Assembly (NCBI GenBank): GCA_021927905.1
Contig: BLLK01000062.1
Span: forward strand, 1,488,001-1,552,000
Source of the DNA: Chaetoceros tenuissimus
Taxonomy: Eukaryota; Bacillariophyta; Thalassiosirophyceae; Chaetocerotales; Chaetocerotaceae
Length of the DNA: 64,000 nucleotides
Direction of reading: 5' to 3'
A program made the translations under genes and the position numbers. The notes under the pieces are model-generated. The model did not search any database. It was not told where the DNA came from and was given only the letters and a program-made list of their open reading frames with translations. Below, piece after piece: positions 11,214-22,923 of this stretch. Each line of letters begins with the position of its first letter. Position 1 is the stretch's first letter.

Positions 11214-13275
11214 TTAAAGTGCCCAAATAGTATCGATCAAAGCTACAGTAGACGCAAGATTTTTTACAAGATTGTCACTGTTCCATTGTTCCATTTCTGA
11301 AAGTTTGAAAGTCAATGGGAATTTTTCACTAGCATAGCGCTTCTTTTTGTCTTCGAATTTCATCTTTGCCTCTCTCGCTGTGGCTTTGTTTGAAATGATT
11401 GCGAGATTTCCTAAACGATGAACCCACTTATCTCGTTCATCTTGGTCAGGCCATTGTTCACCCCAAGCTTTCTTACTTCCTTTCAGAGGCAAAATAGACT
11501 CCAAATACACATCAGATAAAGAGATAATGGAGTCATCTTGGTTTTCTTGAGCCAAGACAAACGCATTCAATCGTTTTAAAAGTGCAATGGCAATTTTCTT
11601 TCCACCTGCATTAGCCCCGAATTCAGAAATGACAAGAGCTTCTCTTAGGGACGATTTATCTTCTTCTGAAATAGCAGAAAAAACTTTTCCATCAGAGTTG
11701 GAGTTTTTGATTTCATCCAAGAATCTAAATATCTTTTCAGACTTTTCAGATGCAGATGGACGAGTCAAAGCAATCCAGAGTGAAAGTTTTTCAACTTCAT
11801 GTAGATAATGCTCTAATGTGGTCAAATTCATTGGTTTGTTTCCATCTGAACCTCCTGCTTCCAAGAGCAACTCTAAGATAATTAATTCCATGTCTTTTGT
11901 AATGGGTACACTATTTGTGAATTCTCTCAAGAATCTCAAACGCATGGTAATAGAACTCCAAGCTTTTGTTCCCTTTGAACGTGCATAAAAGCCAAACAAC
12001 TCAAAAGTTCCTTCTCTGTATTGACCAAGATATAAACTCGCAGGTTCAATTTTCTTCTTGTAAAATACATGACCCTCGTGCTTGTTCTCAACGAGATCCA
12101 TTCGCAACCAACGTTCCAAAGAGTAAACAATGTCTCTCTTTCTTACTTTTGATTTCAATTCTGCAGATGCTCGTAGCAGGCATGCATCAGACACCGTAGT
12201 CCTGCCTACGGAACCATTGTCAATATCTGAAATTGAAGCAAGCTTATCCCATGCATCAAAAGTTTTATACATGTTTTCTTCTTCAGCAGTGTATCTACAC
12301 GATAGTTAGCATCTTAGATTCCATAAACATCTCGATAAGAAAAGTGATCAAATTCAATTATTCTCACCTAAAGCAAACTAAACCCTTGAAATCATCAATT
12401 GGCTCATTATCTTTTCCTTTACCTTGTGACATGACTAAGCTTCTAGCAATAGTTGCCGATTCAGGAACACATACAAGCATGTATACGTTTTCTGAAAGAT
12501 AGTCAAGGAATTTAATTCTATCGTCCTTATTCATTTCACCCACTCTCTTTTCAAAAAGTTTGTAATTCTCATAGATGCGTTGGTTTGCAAGAGTCATTTT
12601 CTTAAGATTCATGTGTTCCAATTCATTCAGTTCATTTTTCAGAATATGAGAAAGGACCTCATTATCCCTCTTGTTCAAATTGATGCGTTCAATATCAGCT
12701 TTTCGAACCTTCTTTGGATTCAACATATTCGCCAATTCGTCCGCAGTATCTTCCATACCCTTTTCTTCAGCAAATGACTCTCTCAAGGATGCAAATAAAA
12801 GACACAATGTAACAAGGCGCTGTTGACCATCATGAACATCATATCGCCCCCCTAACCCATACAAATCTTTATCCCACTCCATTGGAACTAACACTATCTG
12901 ACTAAGCTCATAATCTTGTCTAGGCATGTCATTGAAAATGGTACCGCTGGATCCATCAATCAAGTCATCGAGTAATTCCTCTGCTTCTTTCGCAGTCCAT
13001 TCATAGCCACGTACATTAGTAGCTGTTGAAAATACATATTCGCGCGAATCGAAAATAGTTCCAAGCGGAAGCCGAGTAGTGATAGAAGCCGTCCCTTCTT
13101 TTGACGGAGGCGGCATTTGCTGAGCAAAAAAGGGAAGATTATCGAATACCATATGTAACTGGGAATTTGATGTTGTCGGCTTCATTTTTCTCAAATAAGG
13201 GCTGCTAAGCGAAAAAGAGTCAGCCGAAGAGATGAAGCCAATCCCCAAAATCGATATTGCATTTGTAAACCTCAT
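11214..13275 (-). CDS. DUF262-DUF1524 (GmrSD-like) protein with targeting leader
   Basis: Exons 12368-13275 and 11214-12294 (73-nt intron) give 662 residues. The leader (ILGIGFISSADSFSLSSP) looks like a secretory or plastid signal. Residues about 80-300 match DUF262: RGYEW, LLDDLI and the DGQQR motif at 149-153. The C-terminus matches DUF1524: LESILP at 567-572, then W...HRLGNLAIISN and F..KKKRY. In bacteria these two domains form GmrSD-type modification-dependent restriction enzymes, with DUF262 as the NTPase and DUF1524 as an HNH-type nuclease. The usual EH-I-L-P is ES-I-L-P here, so the catalytic His seems lost. A diatom role is unknown; a regulatory NTP-binding protein is one possibility. 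Confidence 0.8.
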
Positions 13276-13362
13276 TTTATATAAAATAGAAATGAGTTGA
13301 AAGTTTAAAAGTGCTTTGTTGGTTTCTATTGATATGTATATATAGTAGATATGCGTTGAAGA

Positions 13363-13515
13363 ATGAAGATCTTCAGGATTTCAACATCTATCGCCGTGGT
13401 CGTCACTGTTTTGACATTGTTGAATGACATCATCTATCATCAAGGCTTTTCTTACATGGCTAGTGTAATTATCACAAATTTCAAATTTCCTTTCGTTTTA
13501 GTTTATATATATTAA
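13363..13515 (+). CDS. Possible 50-residue hydrophobic small ORF
   Basis: ATG to TAA, 50 codons, starting MKIFRISTSIAVVVTVLTLL, a good signal peptide or membrane anchor. It sits on the opposite strand between two minus-strand genes. No family is recognised and there is no support beyond an intact hydrophobic frame; chance is quite possible. Confidence 0.15.
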   Translation: MKIFRISTSIAVVVTVLTLLNDIIYHQGFSYMASVIITNFKFPFVLVYIY

Positions 13516-13526
13516 AATTATCAAGT

Positions 13527-15906
13527 TTAGAAGAACCAAGGAGCGTCTGTCTTGAGCTTTTCATGCACTGGCGCCGTCTTAGTGAGAACATATTCATGAG
13601 GGCGAGCCTCATCATGAACCAGAACTCGACAATCGAGGCGAATATGTCTAATAGGGCGACCGTTTACATTCAACTCACAATCACCGTTCTCGTCATCACA
13701 GTATTCGAGGGAGAAATCTTCTTGCTCAGCAAGCACCTTGACTTTGTTCTCTGGTCCACATGCTGCTTGTATAGCTCTTTCTGCCAACATCAATTGCCAG
13801 AATTTGCCACCAACAGCATCTACAGCCAAGTGCGCTGAAACCCATTGAAAGGCACCCCTCATGATTGCATCAACACCTCTAGATCCCCAACATCCTGCTC
13901 TCCACACAACAGATTTGTATCCATTTCTTTTGCCAAGGTAGTTCATTACATGGATTGGCTCTCTTCCAGATATCACCTCAACCTTTGCTCCCATTTTGAC
14001 TAATCTTTGTCGTAGATCTTGAGAAGTCTTCATTTCTTCCTGAAGTACTTTTGTTGCTTCCATTGCAGCTTCTTGACATTGAAGTGCTGCCTCTGCCGCA
14101 GCTTCTGCTTCTCCCGAAGCAATTGCAAATCTAGCTGCCTCTGCGGCCTTCGAAGCTATTGCCAAATTGTCATTTGTCATTATGAGACTATCGTCAAACA
14201 AAGATGCATCTTAATCATTGAAAAAACAACTTACCTTTCTCTGCTGCAGCGGCTGCTGCCGTCGCCGCAGCTATTGCCTGAGCATTATCACCTGATCGGA
14301 GCAAAACTCGACTAGGTTTACGTCCACTTGATTTCCAGAATGCTTCAACGTCAACTCCTTCAGGTAGATTTGGATCATCATTTGACACCGGGAGATCTTT
14401 GAGGTCAGTCGCATCAAGTACTAGAATACGTTCAACATTTGCAGGTAGATTTTCGCCACTCGTTGCTAACCATTTGAGTCCATTCAACCTAGCCTTTACT
14501 GACTGATCATCCTGTGGTCCATGTCCCTCTCTAGGAAATGTCGCAGCAACTGCGTCAACTTGTTCATACCATGGCATCATTGGGTTGGTCTTTTCTTCCT
14601 CCTCTTCATCTAAACCAAAGAAATCATCAATCTCAGTAAAGGTATTTTCATCATCATCATTCTGCTCATTGTTCGCCCAAACTGACTCTGGCGGAGGAGC
14701 TAATTCATAGCTTCCAACCTAGCAAAACAATTTCTTTTTCAGTATCAAAACTTTTTTAACAAAGCACAAACATTTACAACATACACTCACCTCTCTAAAA
14801 GATAAATGCTTTCCACCAAAATCTTTACCGAATGAGTTTCCATTCCTCGCATAAGCTTCAACATCATTACTATCGACAACTGAACAGTGCAAAAATCCCA
14901 ATGGTCGCCCAAACTTGTCAAAATGCTTTCTTGCCATCCTCTGCAACTTAGAAGTGATTAGACCCTTGTACTCTGGAATTAGTCCTTCACAACTATCTAA
15001 TTCAACACCCATCTTTACTTCTAATCCGTTTGAATGTAAACTAGCTGCTCCTTTTGAGGCCTGCTCGGGTATAGGATCCGGACTTCCAATAACAACTCTT
15101 GGTATTCCAGACATGTGAATTAATTCTATGATTGGTGGAAGAGATTGTCCTTGTCGAAGTGAACTCGGCTCGAGAGTGATATACAGTGTACTATCTCTAA
15201 TATCAGATCTAAGCTGTTTATTGCTAGGCCAATTCACGCACCACTCAGACAAAGGTGTGGCAGTCAATCCAGCATTTTCAATTGCAGCTACGACTGCATC
15301 TTTTTCATATGTAGATCTTCCAGCACCAAGCACCTTTCCTGTTGAAGTTGCAATCACTGCTCCACAAATTGGTTTAGGAAATGGAGAATGTGATCCTCGC
15401 TCTCCACCACTTTTGTAAGAAACAAAATGGATGAAAGTTAACGAAAAGACTGTTAATTATTTGGATTTTAAACATAGGTGGAGACATCTCGTCGAACTTA
15501 CCTTGAATTTGCTTGTTGGATTGCCTTATTCATCATATCTGTAAAAACATAATTGGATAAAGTCAATAAAAAGAGTTGTGATAAGTTCTATGAAATCTAA
15601 CAAACTCTTACCTCTATCCATAATATCCTGTTCGCTCATCTCTTCTTCGTCGAGAATAGCTTCCTCAGCCTCTTCATCATCTTCTTCTATCTTTGCAAGG
15701 AAATCATCAACCACTTTTTTGGAGTTTCCATCTTCCTCTTCCACATCTATGTCGCCACTATCAATCAAAGTTCCAGCTTTTAAAACAAATGATACACTAT
15801 TACCAGTAGATATCTTAGACAAAGAATTTGGTTTGAACGATGCGAATCCTTCCACCTGCCCTTGGAGCGAAAACAAGGCAACAAGGCATAAATCTCTGAA
15901 TTTCAT
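13527..15906 (-). CDS. RibD-like riboflavin protein with dead deaminase domain, plastid-targeted
   Basis: Five exons (15612-15906, 15502-15538, 14791-15409, 14235-14718, 13527-14155) give 687 residues. The 37-nt second exon encodes DMMNKAIQQANS, the usual RibD start. The leader EGFASF is a plastid signal, as expected for riboflavin synthesis. The deaminase fold is clear (GAVIATSTGKVLGAGRSTYE, LYITLEPSSLRQGQSLPP, VVIGSPDPIP), but HAE has become KDA and both zinc cysteines are gone. The reductase half is weaker: DDPNLP and R-x-PSRVLLR match, then an Ala-rich coiled coil at about 475-530. Plant PYRR has also lost the zinc site and keeps only reductase activity, so a PYRR-like role is likely. Substrate residues of the reductase could not be confirmed. 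Confidence 0.7.
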
Positions 15907-16321
15907 TTTTTATTGCAGCTATATGCTATTATACAGGTAACCTTGATTCAAAGTAACACAGAGTACCTTAGCAATACAATATATATGTGAAACAATTCTT
16001 CCTCTCTGTTGTCTCTAGCTTGCTACTTGCTGTGTTGTCAATTTCATAAAAAAGGAAAAAACAAAACAGGGTGGTGTCATAATTCTTCTCCCCATAGGGT
16101 TGGTGGTATCTTTGAAGATACTGACACGACTACGGTTTCGTATTCGTACGTATCTTGGTGACATCTACCTTCCTTTTTCTTTTCAACCATCCGATGAAAT
16201 TGTTTAGTCTAGATTCTTGATTGGATATTGGATCTCATTATTGCTTTTATACAACTTGACTCGACTCAACTATATAGAATATTCAAGATCCTTCTCTACT
16301 AATACCCAATCTAGGAAAAGA
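15907..16321. promoter_or_regulatory. Divergent intergenic region
   Basis: Between the RibD-like gene (minus) and a small gene (plus). A CTATATAGAATATTC stretch at about 16270-16284 could be a TATA-type element for the plus-strand gene. Nothing else is recognised. Confidence 0.3.
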
Positions 16322-16900
16322 ATGATGAAAATGACAGCCAACGAACAACTACAAAGAGGAAGAGTCAAGGGCGGTCAAATTGAAACAAGAATCCGACGAT
16401 CGAGCAGTCGGAGTCAACATGATTTTCAGTCCACTAGCTTTGAAGAATACGAGGGTCAAATGCAACATCTACACATTTATACGAAGCATATGGTACACGA
16501 AAGTAGAGAATGCTCGGAGCATGAAGAAGAATATGTCCCCTCTACAGATGAAAATGAAGAAAAAAGTTTTGAATACAATGCTTCAAGCCATGAACAAGGC
16601 GATTGTGTATTCAAATCAAAAGCATGTCACGTTCGTTTCAAATCTTCTGTCGTTACTGAAATACATCTCTGTCCAAAGATTAAAGCTTCTGAATATAGCC
16701 TACTCTACTATTCCGCTCACGAACTTCAAAAACTTCTTGACGATGCGAAGGAGTGTAATGACTACACTATACCAAGCTATATTTATTCTGAATCAAAAGA
16801 AGATGATTATGAGGATGTCCAATTTCAATTTGATGAAACAATGTCTTCAACATTGAATTCAATGAGTTCACTTAGTCTCTACGATTCTTATTTTGGGTAA
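16322..16900 (+). CDS. Small acidic hypothetical protein
   Basis: 192 residues from the first ATG of three in a row (MMKMTANE); the frame extends upstream without an ATG. Not recognised. The protein is Glu/Ser-rich, with a central motif CHVRFKSSVVTEIHLCPKIK followed by YSLLYYSAHELQKLLDDAKE. A V-x-F...E-I...Y-S...Y-S-x-x-E-L pattern of this kind occurs in many short diatom proteins of unknown function. There are no membrane segments. The acidic C-terminus ends SLSLYDSYFG. Confidence 0.6.
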   Translation: MMKMTANEQLQRGRVKGGQIETRIRRSSSRSQHDFQSTSFEEYEGQMQHLHIYTKHMVHESRECSEHEEEYVPSTDENEEKSFEYNASSHEQGDCVFKSKACHVRFKSSVVTEIHLCPKIKASEYSLLYYSAHELQKLLDDAKECNDYTIPSYIYSESKEDDYEDVQFQFDETMSSTLNSMSSLSLYDSYFG

Positions 16901-17056
16901 TGCAAACAATCACTCTTATTGAATTGACAATACCAACAGAGGGGAAAGACTTATTCTAAATGTTTCTATATAGTACATAATATGTAAATATCACAAATTT
17001 TTATGCAAAAATGACACTCTGCATGTTACTATGTTGTAAATTCATCTATTCCATAT

Positions 17057-17989
17057 TTATGCGAATTCTAAGCTTTCTATTTCTGACTTCGATGAGAATA
17101 TGAATTCAGCTAGAAATCCAATAGCAACAGGTAAACAACTCGCCAGTATCTGCGACAAATGGTTTGCATCATGTCCGTGGCAATCACCACTATTCTTTTT
17201 CACTTGACTGCTGGAGGCATTCTCATTCAGGAAAAAGGTCCATGACTCCATCACAATAAATGCTGACATAAAGGTGAAACATTTTACAAACGCAATTCCC
17301 AATAGTCTAACCGTTAATGAGTCCTCATAAATATGCACAAAGAGCGTCACAAGGTGGAATAGTTGTGGCATAACCATTGCTGCGAACATCTGAGACATGA
17401 ATAGCTTCTTGTTGGAGTTATCAATGATTCTTCTTTTATTCCTTGTAGACAAAATATAAATAGCTGACAAAATGCTTCCTAGGCACAATGAAACCATTTC
17501 AATTGTGGACTGGTATAAGAAAGGAATAAATATGCCCACCAACATAGTATTCATGTCGTGTATAACACTGGTATCTAGCATCTCATCTTTGAAGTCAATG
17601 TCATTTTTCATATTTAGCATAGCTCTGAACGCAATACATATGAGTAATAATATTATCGCATTTTTCGAAGAATAAAAGTTGAATGAAATCTCATTGTTGT
17701 CTATCTTTGTAGCTAGCGCATGAGTTCGATTGAAAAAAAAGTGACGATATGCTTTCGGTCTCATGAGGACCATATCTATAACCACAAGTAGAAGTTCCCT
17801 TTCTATGTAAGGATCGACATCACTACCACAAACAGCACATGACTGGAGTTTTATATTGTTTTCACTTGAATACTGCTTGTAAAGTGCATCACATTGGGTC
17901 AGACAGGTGATGCATATATATTTGAATGCTTTGCTGTCTTGAGTTGCACTCGACTTGGTATTAGTTTTTTCTTTCGTCATCTTTTTCAT
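17057..17989 (-). CDS. ARV1: ARV1 sterol/GPI homeostasis protein
   Basis: Single exon, 310 residues from the ATG at 17989. The N-terminal ARV1 homology domain is clear: a zinc-ribbon-like region C-I-T-C...SCAVCGSDVDPYIERE, then LLVVIDMVLMRPKAYRHFFFN, the family's most conserved run. Four to five hydrophobic segments follow (about residues 110-125, 148-180, 205-225, 233-250, 280-296), as in ARV1, an ER and Golgi membrane protein involved in sterol distribution and GPI-anchor synthesis. The short acidic end SKSEIESLEFA is not a family feature I know. Confidence 0.9.
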   Translation of the reverse strand: MKKMTKEKTNTKSSATQDSKAFKYICITCLTQCDALYKQYSSENNIKLQSCAVCGSDVDPYIERELLLVVIDMVLMRPKAYRHFFFNRTHALATKIDNNEISFNFYSSKNAIILLLICIAFRAMLNMKNDIDFKDEMLDTSVIHDMNTMLVGIFIPFLYQSTIEMVSLCLGSILSAIYILSTRNKRRIIDNSNKKLFMSQMFAAMVMPQLFHLVTLFVHIYEDSLTVRLLGIAFVKCFTFMSAFIVMESWTFFLNENASSSQVKKNSGDCHGHDANHLSQILASCLPVAIGFLAEFIFSSKSEIESLEFA

Positions 17990-18406
17990 CAAATTGATAA
18001 GTCCATATATTTCACCAAACTAGAGGATGGAAGGCTTTCTGATCGATAGCAAATTTTGATGAGGATATGAGTAGATAGATTGAGCGATTTGATGATGTTG
18101 CCAATCTATTAGTAGTTTACAACGTTCCAAAAATAGACCGCTGTATCTGCTGTATCTATCAACTAGACGCCCGTTTTAGTCCATACGTCAACCGACTCAC
18201 ATTATTCATAAGGCTATTTGACTAGCTACATGTCCGATAGTAGCATTGAATGACAGACGGCTTTTTGGCTTGCACATCACCATTCGAATTCACTCCTTCT
18301 CACTGTTTTTCTCAATTTTTGTTAGAAGCACAACTTCGTAAATTACTCAAAGGAACTTGCCAAGAAGTGAAGTTGGAATAATTCATCAAACCTTTCGTTT
18401 ATCACC
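17990..18406. promoter_or_regulatory. Divergent intergenic region
   Basis: Shared upstream region of ARV1 (minus) and XRN2 (plus). No motif, repeat or RNA gene recognised. Confidence 0.3.
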
Positions 18407-21400
18407 ATGGGAGTTCCAGCATTCTTTCGTTGGTTAAGCGAAAAGTATCCAAAAATCTTGACGGATGTACTTGAGGATCGAGTTCATTTAGTTCATAATT
18501 CTGGATCCATTCGTAAACCATTTGACTGTACGCGGCCTAATCCGTCTGGTTTAGAATGTGATAATCTATATATAGATATGAATGGAATCATCCATCCCTG
18601 TTCGCATCCAGAAGTAGGGCCACAGCCAAAGACAGAAGAAGAAATGTATGAAAATGTATGTCGTTATGTTGATAGACTCTTTCGTGCGGTGAGACCACGT
18701 AAACTTCTTTATCTTGCAATTGACGGAGTGGCACCTCGTGCAAAAATGAACCAACAGCGTTCTCGTCGTTTTAGATCAGCACAAGAAGCAAGAGAAAAGA
18801 AGGCATTGGAAAATGACTTGAAGCAAGGGCTCATTCAAGCTGGACATCATTTCGAACCTACAAAAGATCCGTGGGATTCTAACGTAATTACTCCAGGAAC
18901 AAAGTTTATGTTGAATTTGAGCGAATATATTCGGTTCTACATTAGAAAACGCATCAGTCAAGACAAGGCTTGGAAAAATGTCACAGTGATTTTCAGTGAC
19001 GCATCTGTTCCAGGAGAAGGAGAGCATAAAATTATGGCGCACATTAGACATCAGAGAAATCAACCAAACTACAATCCTAATCTTGTTCATACTTTACACG
19101 GTTTAGATGCAGATTTAATTATGCTTGCTCTTGCAACTCATGAAGCCCATTTTTATATTTTGCGTGAAGAGGTTACATTTGGTAGACGAGGAGCAGAACA
19201 ATCGGAACAAAGAAAGAATGAAAGTGGTTTTGCAGATGCACAGAGAAGTCTTGATGAAGCTGCTGGGGCGGAAGCAATGCAACTGCCAGAAAATAAGGCG
19301 ACACCGCTGCAAAGAGTCAGTATTCCGGTACTTAGAGATTATCTTGCATTTGAATTCCAAGAATGTAATAATGTGCCATTTCGTGAAGTTAGTTTCGAGA
19401 GGCTGATTGACGACATTGTCTTTTTATGTTTCTTTGTAGGTGAGTGATGACTTTCAATTGCATATTCTGTCTATCCTAGTTTTATACATACTCTGATACT
19501 CATCCTACGATTTTGAACAAAGGAAATGATTTCCTTCCACATTTACCGAGCTTAGATATTCGTGATGGCGCACTTGACTTTCTGTTCAATGTTTACAAAA
19601 GAATTTTACCAACACTTGGAGATTACATCACAAACCATGGTGGCGAAGTGAATCTTAGTCATGTAGATGTTATCCTTGCAGAAGTAGGAGCAATTGAAGA
19701 CTATGTATTTAGTATGAAACACCAAAATGAAGAAAATGATAAAAAGAGGAAAGAACAATATGCTCAACGAAAAAAGTTGTTGACCAAAAATGGACAGGCT
19801 CCACTTGCGAATCATCCAGGCGGCCAAGCTATGGAAGAAGTGCCAAAAGTGAGAGGCAGGGCAGCTAGAATATTAAATCAGAATAAAGACATGAAAGCTC
19901 TTGGCAAACATTCACAAGAAGCAAATGCAAAGGCGGCCGAAGAGTTGAAAGCATCACTCATGAACAAATCCGAGGGAACCAAACGAAAGTCGGAAGATAT
20001 TTCGAAAGAAACTGAGACAAAAGATGGCGATTCCGAGGAAGAAGAAACATCTATGGACGGAACATCAATGGAAGAAACGTCAATGGATGATAATAGCATC
20101 GAGGAAGTAGAGGAAATAACCGATGAAGAGAAGAAAGCTTCATTGGTATTATTGAAAAAGAAGCTCAAAGATACCGAGCAGAAGAAACTTAATGATTATG
20201 CTGCCAATGTACAAGACAATGTGCGGCTACATGAAAAAGGTTGGAAGGTGAGTTCATTATACGGAAAGAATTTTGTACAAAGTTGGATGATCTGTATTCT
20301 GACATCTTTTCCTTGTTTGCACAAGAACCGATATTACACTGATAAATGTAAAGCAGACGACGTACAAGAAAATGGAGGACGAGAACATTTATTTCGATCA
20401 TATGTTATGGGATTATGTTGGGTAATGAAATATTATTATGAGGGTTGTCCATCGTGGAAGTGGTTTTATCCTTTTCACTATGCTCCCTTTGCTTCAGGTA
20501 AGTGACTGAAAACTGAAAACACAAAATTCTTCTTCACTTCATTGTAGACTTGAAACTAACGAAGTTCTTTTAGATTTGAAAAATATCGAGCGATTTTCTG
20601 AAGACTGCAAAAACTTTGATATGGGACAACCATTCAAACCTATTGAGCAATTGATGGCCGTCTTCCCTAAAGATTCATCTCATGCTATCCCCAAAGCTTC
20701 TAGATGGCTCATGTCGGATCCTGAAAGTCCAATCATTGACTTTTATCCAGAAGAGATTGCTTGTGATCCCAATGGAAAAGCTATGCCTTGGCTCTGGGTT
20801 GTTTTGCTTCCATTCATCGACGAAGAAAGACTCCTCGGCGCTCTAAAACCATCCGAAGAAAAATGGTCAGAATATGAAAAATTTTGTAATGCAAGAGGAC
20901 TCGATGATGGATACATCTACTGCCATATCTCTCATTCCCTTGCTTCTTCCATCACACCTGTGGTTGATATGAAAGATCCAAACAAAAAGGTTGATATTGA
21001 CGACGATAAAATCTTTGGCAAGCTTCGTAAACCTCTCAAAAACGAAATATATCCACTTGATAAGCGATCCATAGTCCAGCCTCCTTCTACTTCAAATCGA
21101 ATCAATAGTGAAAATGTCGATGAACTTCTGACTTCTCCTGTAGACCCCAACGCTGCACTTTGTGCTGCTTTTACAGAACCATCGAAGGGTACTCACATGA
21201 GCGTTCTTTTGAAGGGAGCCGAATTACCCAAAACAATATTGGGCCCTGATGACTACCGTATTCGTCGTCCAAGACTGAATAGAGGAGGAGGTACTATTGC
21301 TAACATGGGCAGCGGTAGATCTGGACAAAGTTATCAGAGTGGCTACGGTAGCATGAATATTAGTTCATACGAAAGAGACTTGGCACAGAGAAGTGGCAGA

Positions 21401-21922
21401 GGGCATCAAATGAATCAGGCCGGAACAAGAGCCTGGGGGGCTATGGAACCACAACAAAAAAGACAACGTGGTGGCCCTCAGCAAAACATGCAATATCAGC
21501 AAAATCAACAACAGAACCAGTATCGTCAAACTTTATTCCAGCAGCCTTTCCAGCACGGTAACCATCGCGCAGGTAACGCTCAACAGTATTCGAATAATAA
21601 CAATCGTCGTAGTAACAATGGCGGACGCTGGCAACCACCACAAAACTTTCAGCGGCAGCAGCAACAACCACGGAATGTTCCTCAACCAAGATTACCACCT
21701 CCACAACAACCACGGCAGCAGCAACAGCAACAGCGTGGAGGCTACAACTTTCAACACTTGGCTTCCAATAGAAGCAACCAACCATTCCAGCGTAATGGGG
21801 GACAACAAATGCATGGAAGGGGCGGCAATCAAGGGCAAACGAGGTCAGGAGTCAGTGCTAGTGTGATGAGTAATTTGCGTTCTCAGCTGAAGAGCACTTT
21901 GCAAAAAAAGAACAATAAATAA
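18407..21922 (+). CDS. XRN2: 5'-3' exoribonuclease, XRN2/RAT1 type
   Basis: Exons 18407-19439, 19523-20247, 20326-20497 and 20574-21922 give 1092 residues. It starts MGVPAFFRWLSEKYPK, with the acidic catalytic core DNLYIDMNGIIHPCSHPE and SDASVPGEGEHKIMAHIR, then GNDFLPHLPSL and CWVMKYYYEGCPSWKW. The third intron (20248-20325, 78 nt) has no in-frame stop; it is removed here because splicing restores GWK-NRYYTDK, the XRN consensus. The enzyme degrades 5'-monophosphate RNA in the nucleus and ends polymerase II transcription. The CCHC knuckle of animal XRN2 is absent, as in yeast Rat1. The last 200 residues are Gln/Asn/Arg/Gly-rich with RGG-like steps. Confidence 0.95.
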
Positions 21923-22148
21923 CTAAACAATGACTAAGCTCACATAACGTTCACTGTAATTTCATTAAATTCCGTACTCGCGCTTATTATTTTGTCGAAC
22001 CGGACGATAAATACACAAGTTAGTTAAAGGCAGACACAAGTTGATCTTCCACTCTAAATAAATTTGCAATGGTTAAAAATATAAAGCTAGCTTAGACTAC
22101 TGTACATTGAGGTAGAATTCCATTATTTTATTTCAAGACACGAGATGC

Positions 22149-22568
22149 TTAGTCAACGTTGGACATAGCAACATCATCTCCCTTAGATTCTCCCTTGTTT
22201 CTGTTCTTCTTCTCAAGCTTTGCCTTACGGTCCTTGTCCATCTTAAGCTTGGTGATACAAAGAGAGGAAGCTGGGATTCCAACTGGAACAGAGGTTCCAT
22301 TCACCTTCTCACGGGTGATTCTCTCAACATGAACAACGAACTTCTTACGGAAGCAAGCGGTAACCTTTCCCTCACGGGTCTTGTACATACCACGGGTGAT
22401 TACAACCTCGTCATCCTTGCGGATTGGCATAGAGCGAACTCCGTAACGAGTCTGAAGCTCCTTGGAGAGGTTAGCAGACATAAGCTTAGCTCTTGCCTGA
22501 GAGTGGGAGGAGAAATGAGCCTTACGGTTCTTTCTGCGGGAGGAGGATACAGAGGTAGAGTACTTCAT
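22149..22568 (-). CDS. RPL26: Ribosomal protein uL24 (L26e), cytosolic
   Basis: 139 residues starting [50 protein letters not shown] and [13 protein letters not shown] are diagnostic. A 58-nt intron (22583-22640) lies in the 5' UTR, ending CACAG 14 nt before the ATG. The open frame runs upstream through this intron, which is why the ATG at 22568 was chosen by homology. The C-terminus is acidic ([10 protein letters not shown]). Codons favour C-ending forms, as in the other cytosolic ribosomal gene here, a sign of high expression. Confidence 0.95.
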   Translation of the reverse strand: MKYSTSVSSSRRKNRKAHFSSHSQARAKLMSANLSKELQTRYGVRSMPIRKDDEVVITRGMYKTREGKVTACFRKKFVVHVERITREKVNGTSVPVGIPASSLCITKLKMDKDRKAKLEKKNRNKGESKGDDVAMSNVD

Positions 22569-22908
22569 CTTGGACCGGACGTCTGTGAAATTAAAGTGAA
22601 AATGATGTGTTAGTGGTTGTGTTTCATGAGATAGACTCACAGGGACCGAGAGACCCTTTTCCCAATTTGGGATATGATGTTGATGATGAACTCCGTATCA
22701 ACTTTGGAGAGTTGATGTATCGTAGGTTGAAATCATTTCGACTGTAGACGTGTCTTTTGATGTTCAGACTGGAGTGTTGTGTTTCTTCATCTTTGTAGAC
22801 TTACTTGATGGTGTATTGACTAGAAAAGTGAGCAGGGAGGGAGAGGTGAGAGGTGGTGGTGCTTGAAGAAAACTGCTCTGAAAATGGCTTTTAGTAAAAG
22901 GTACAACT

Positions 22909-22923
22909 TTTCCCGCCAAAATG
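22909..22923. promoter_or_regulatory. E2F-like site in the RPL26-TIM13 spacer
   Basis: TTTCCCGCCAAAATG fits the E2F/DP consensus TTTSSCGC. It lies about 340 bp from both divergent start codons and recurs exactly at 27863-27877. The rest of the 22569-23252 gap holds the RPL26 leader and intron and low-complexity AG-rich sequence; no gene seen. Confidence 0.4.

Noticed and set aside
16380-16856. 158-codon frame overlapping the small acidic gene
   Set aside because: Same strand, other frame; basic low-complexity product and no signals.
20248-20325. Coding reading of the in-frame segment in XRN2
   Set aside because: Removing it with GTGAGT/ACAAG restores the conserved GWK-xRYY.
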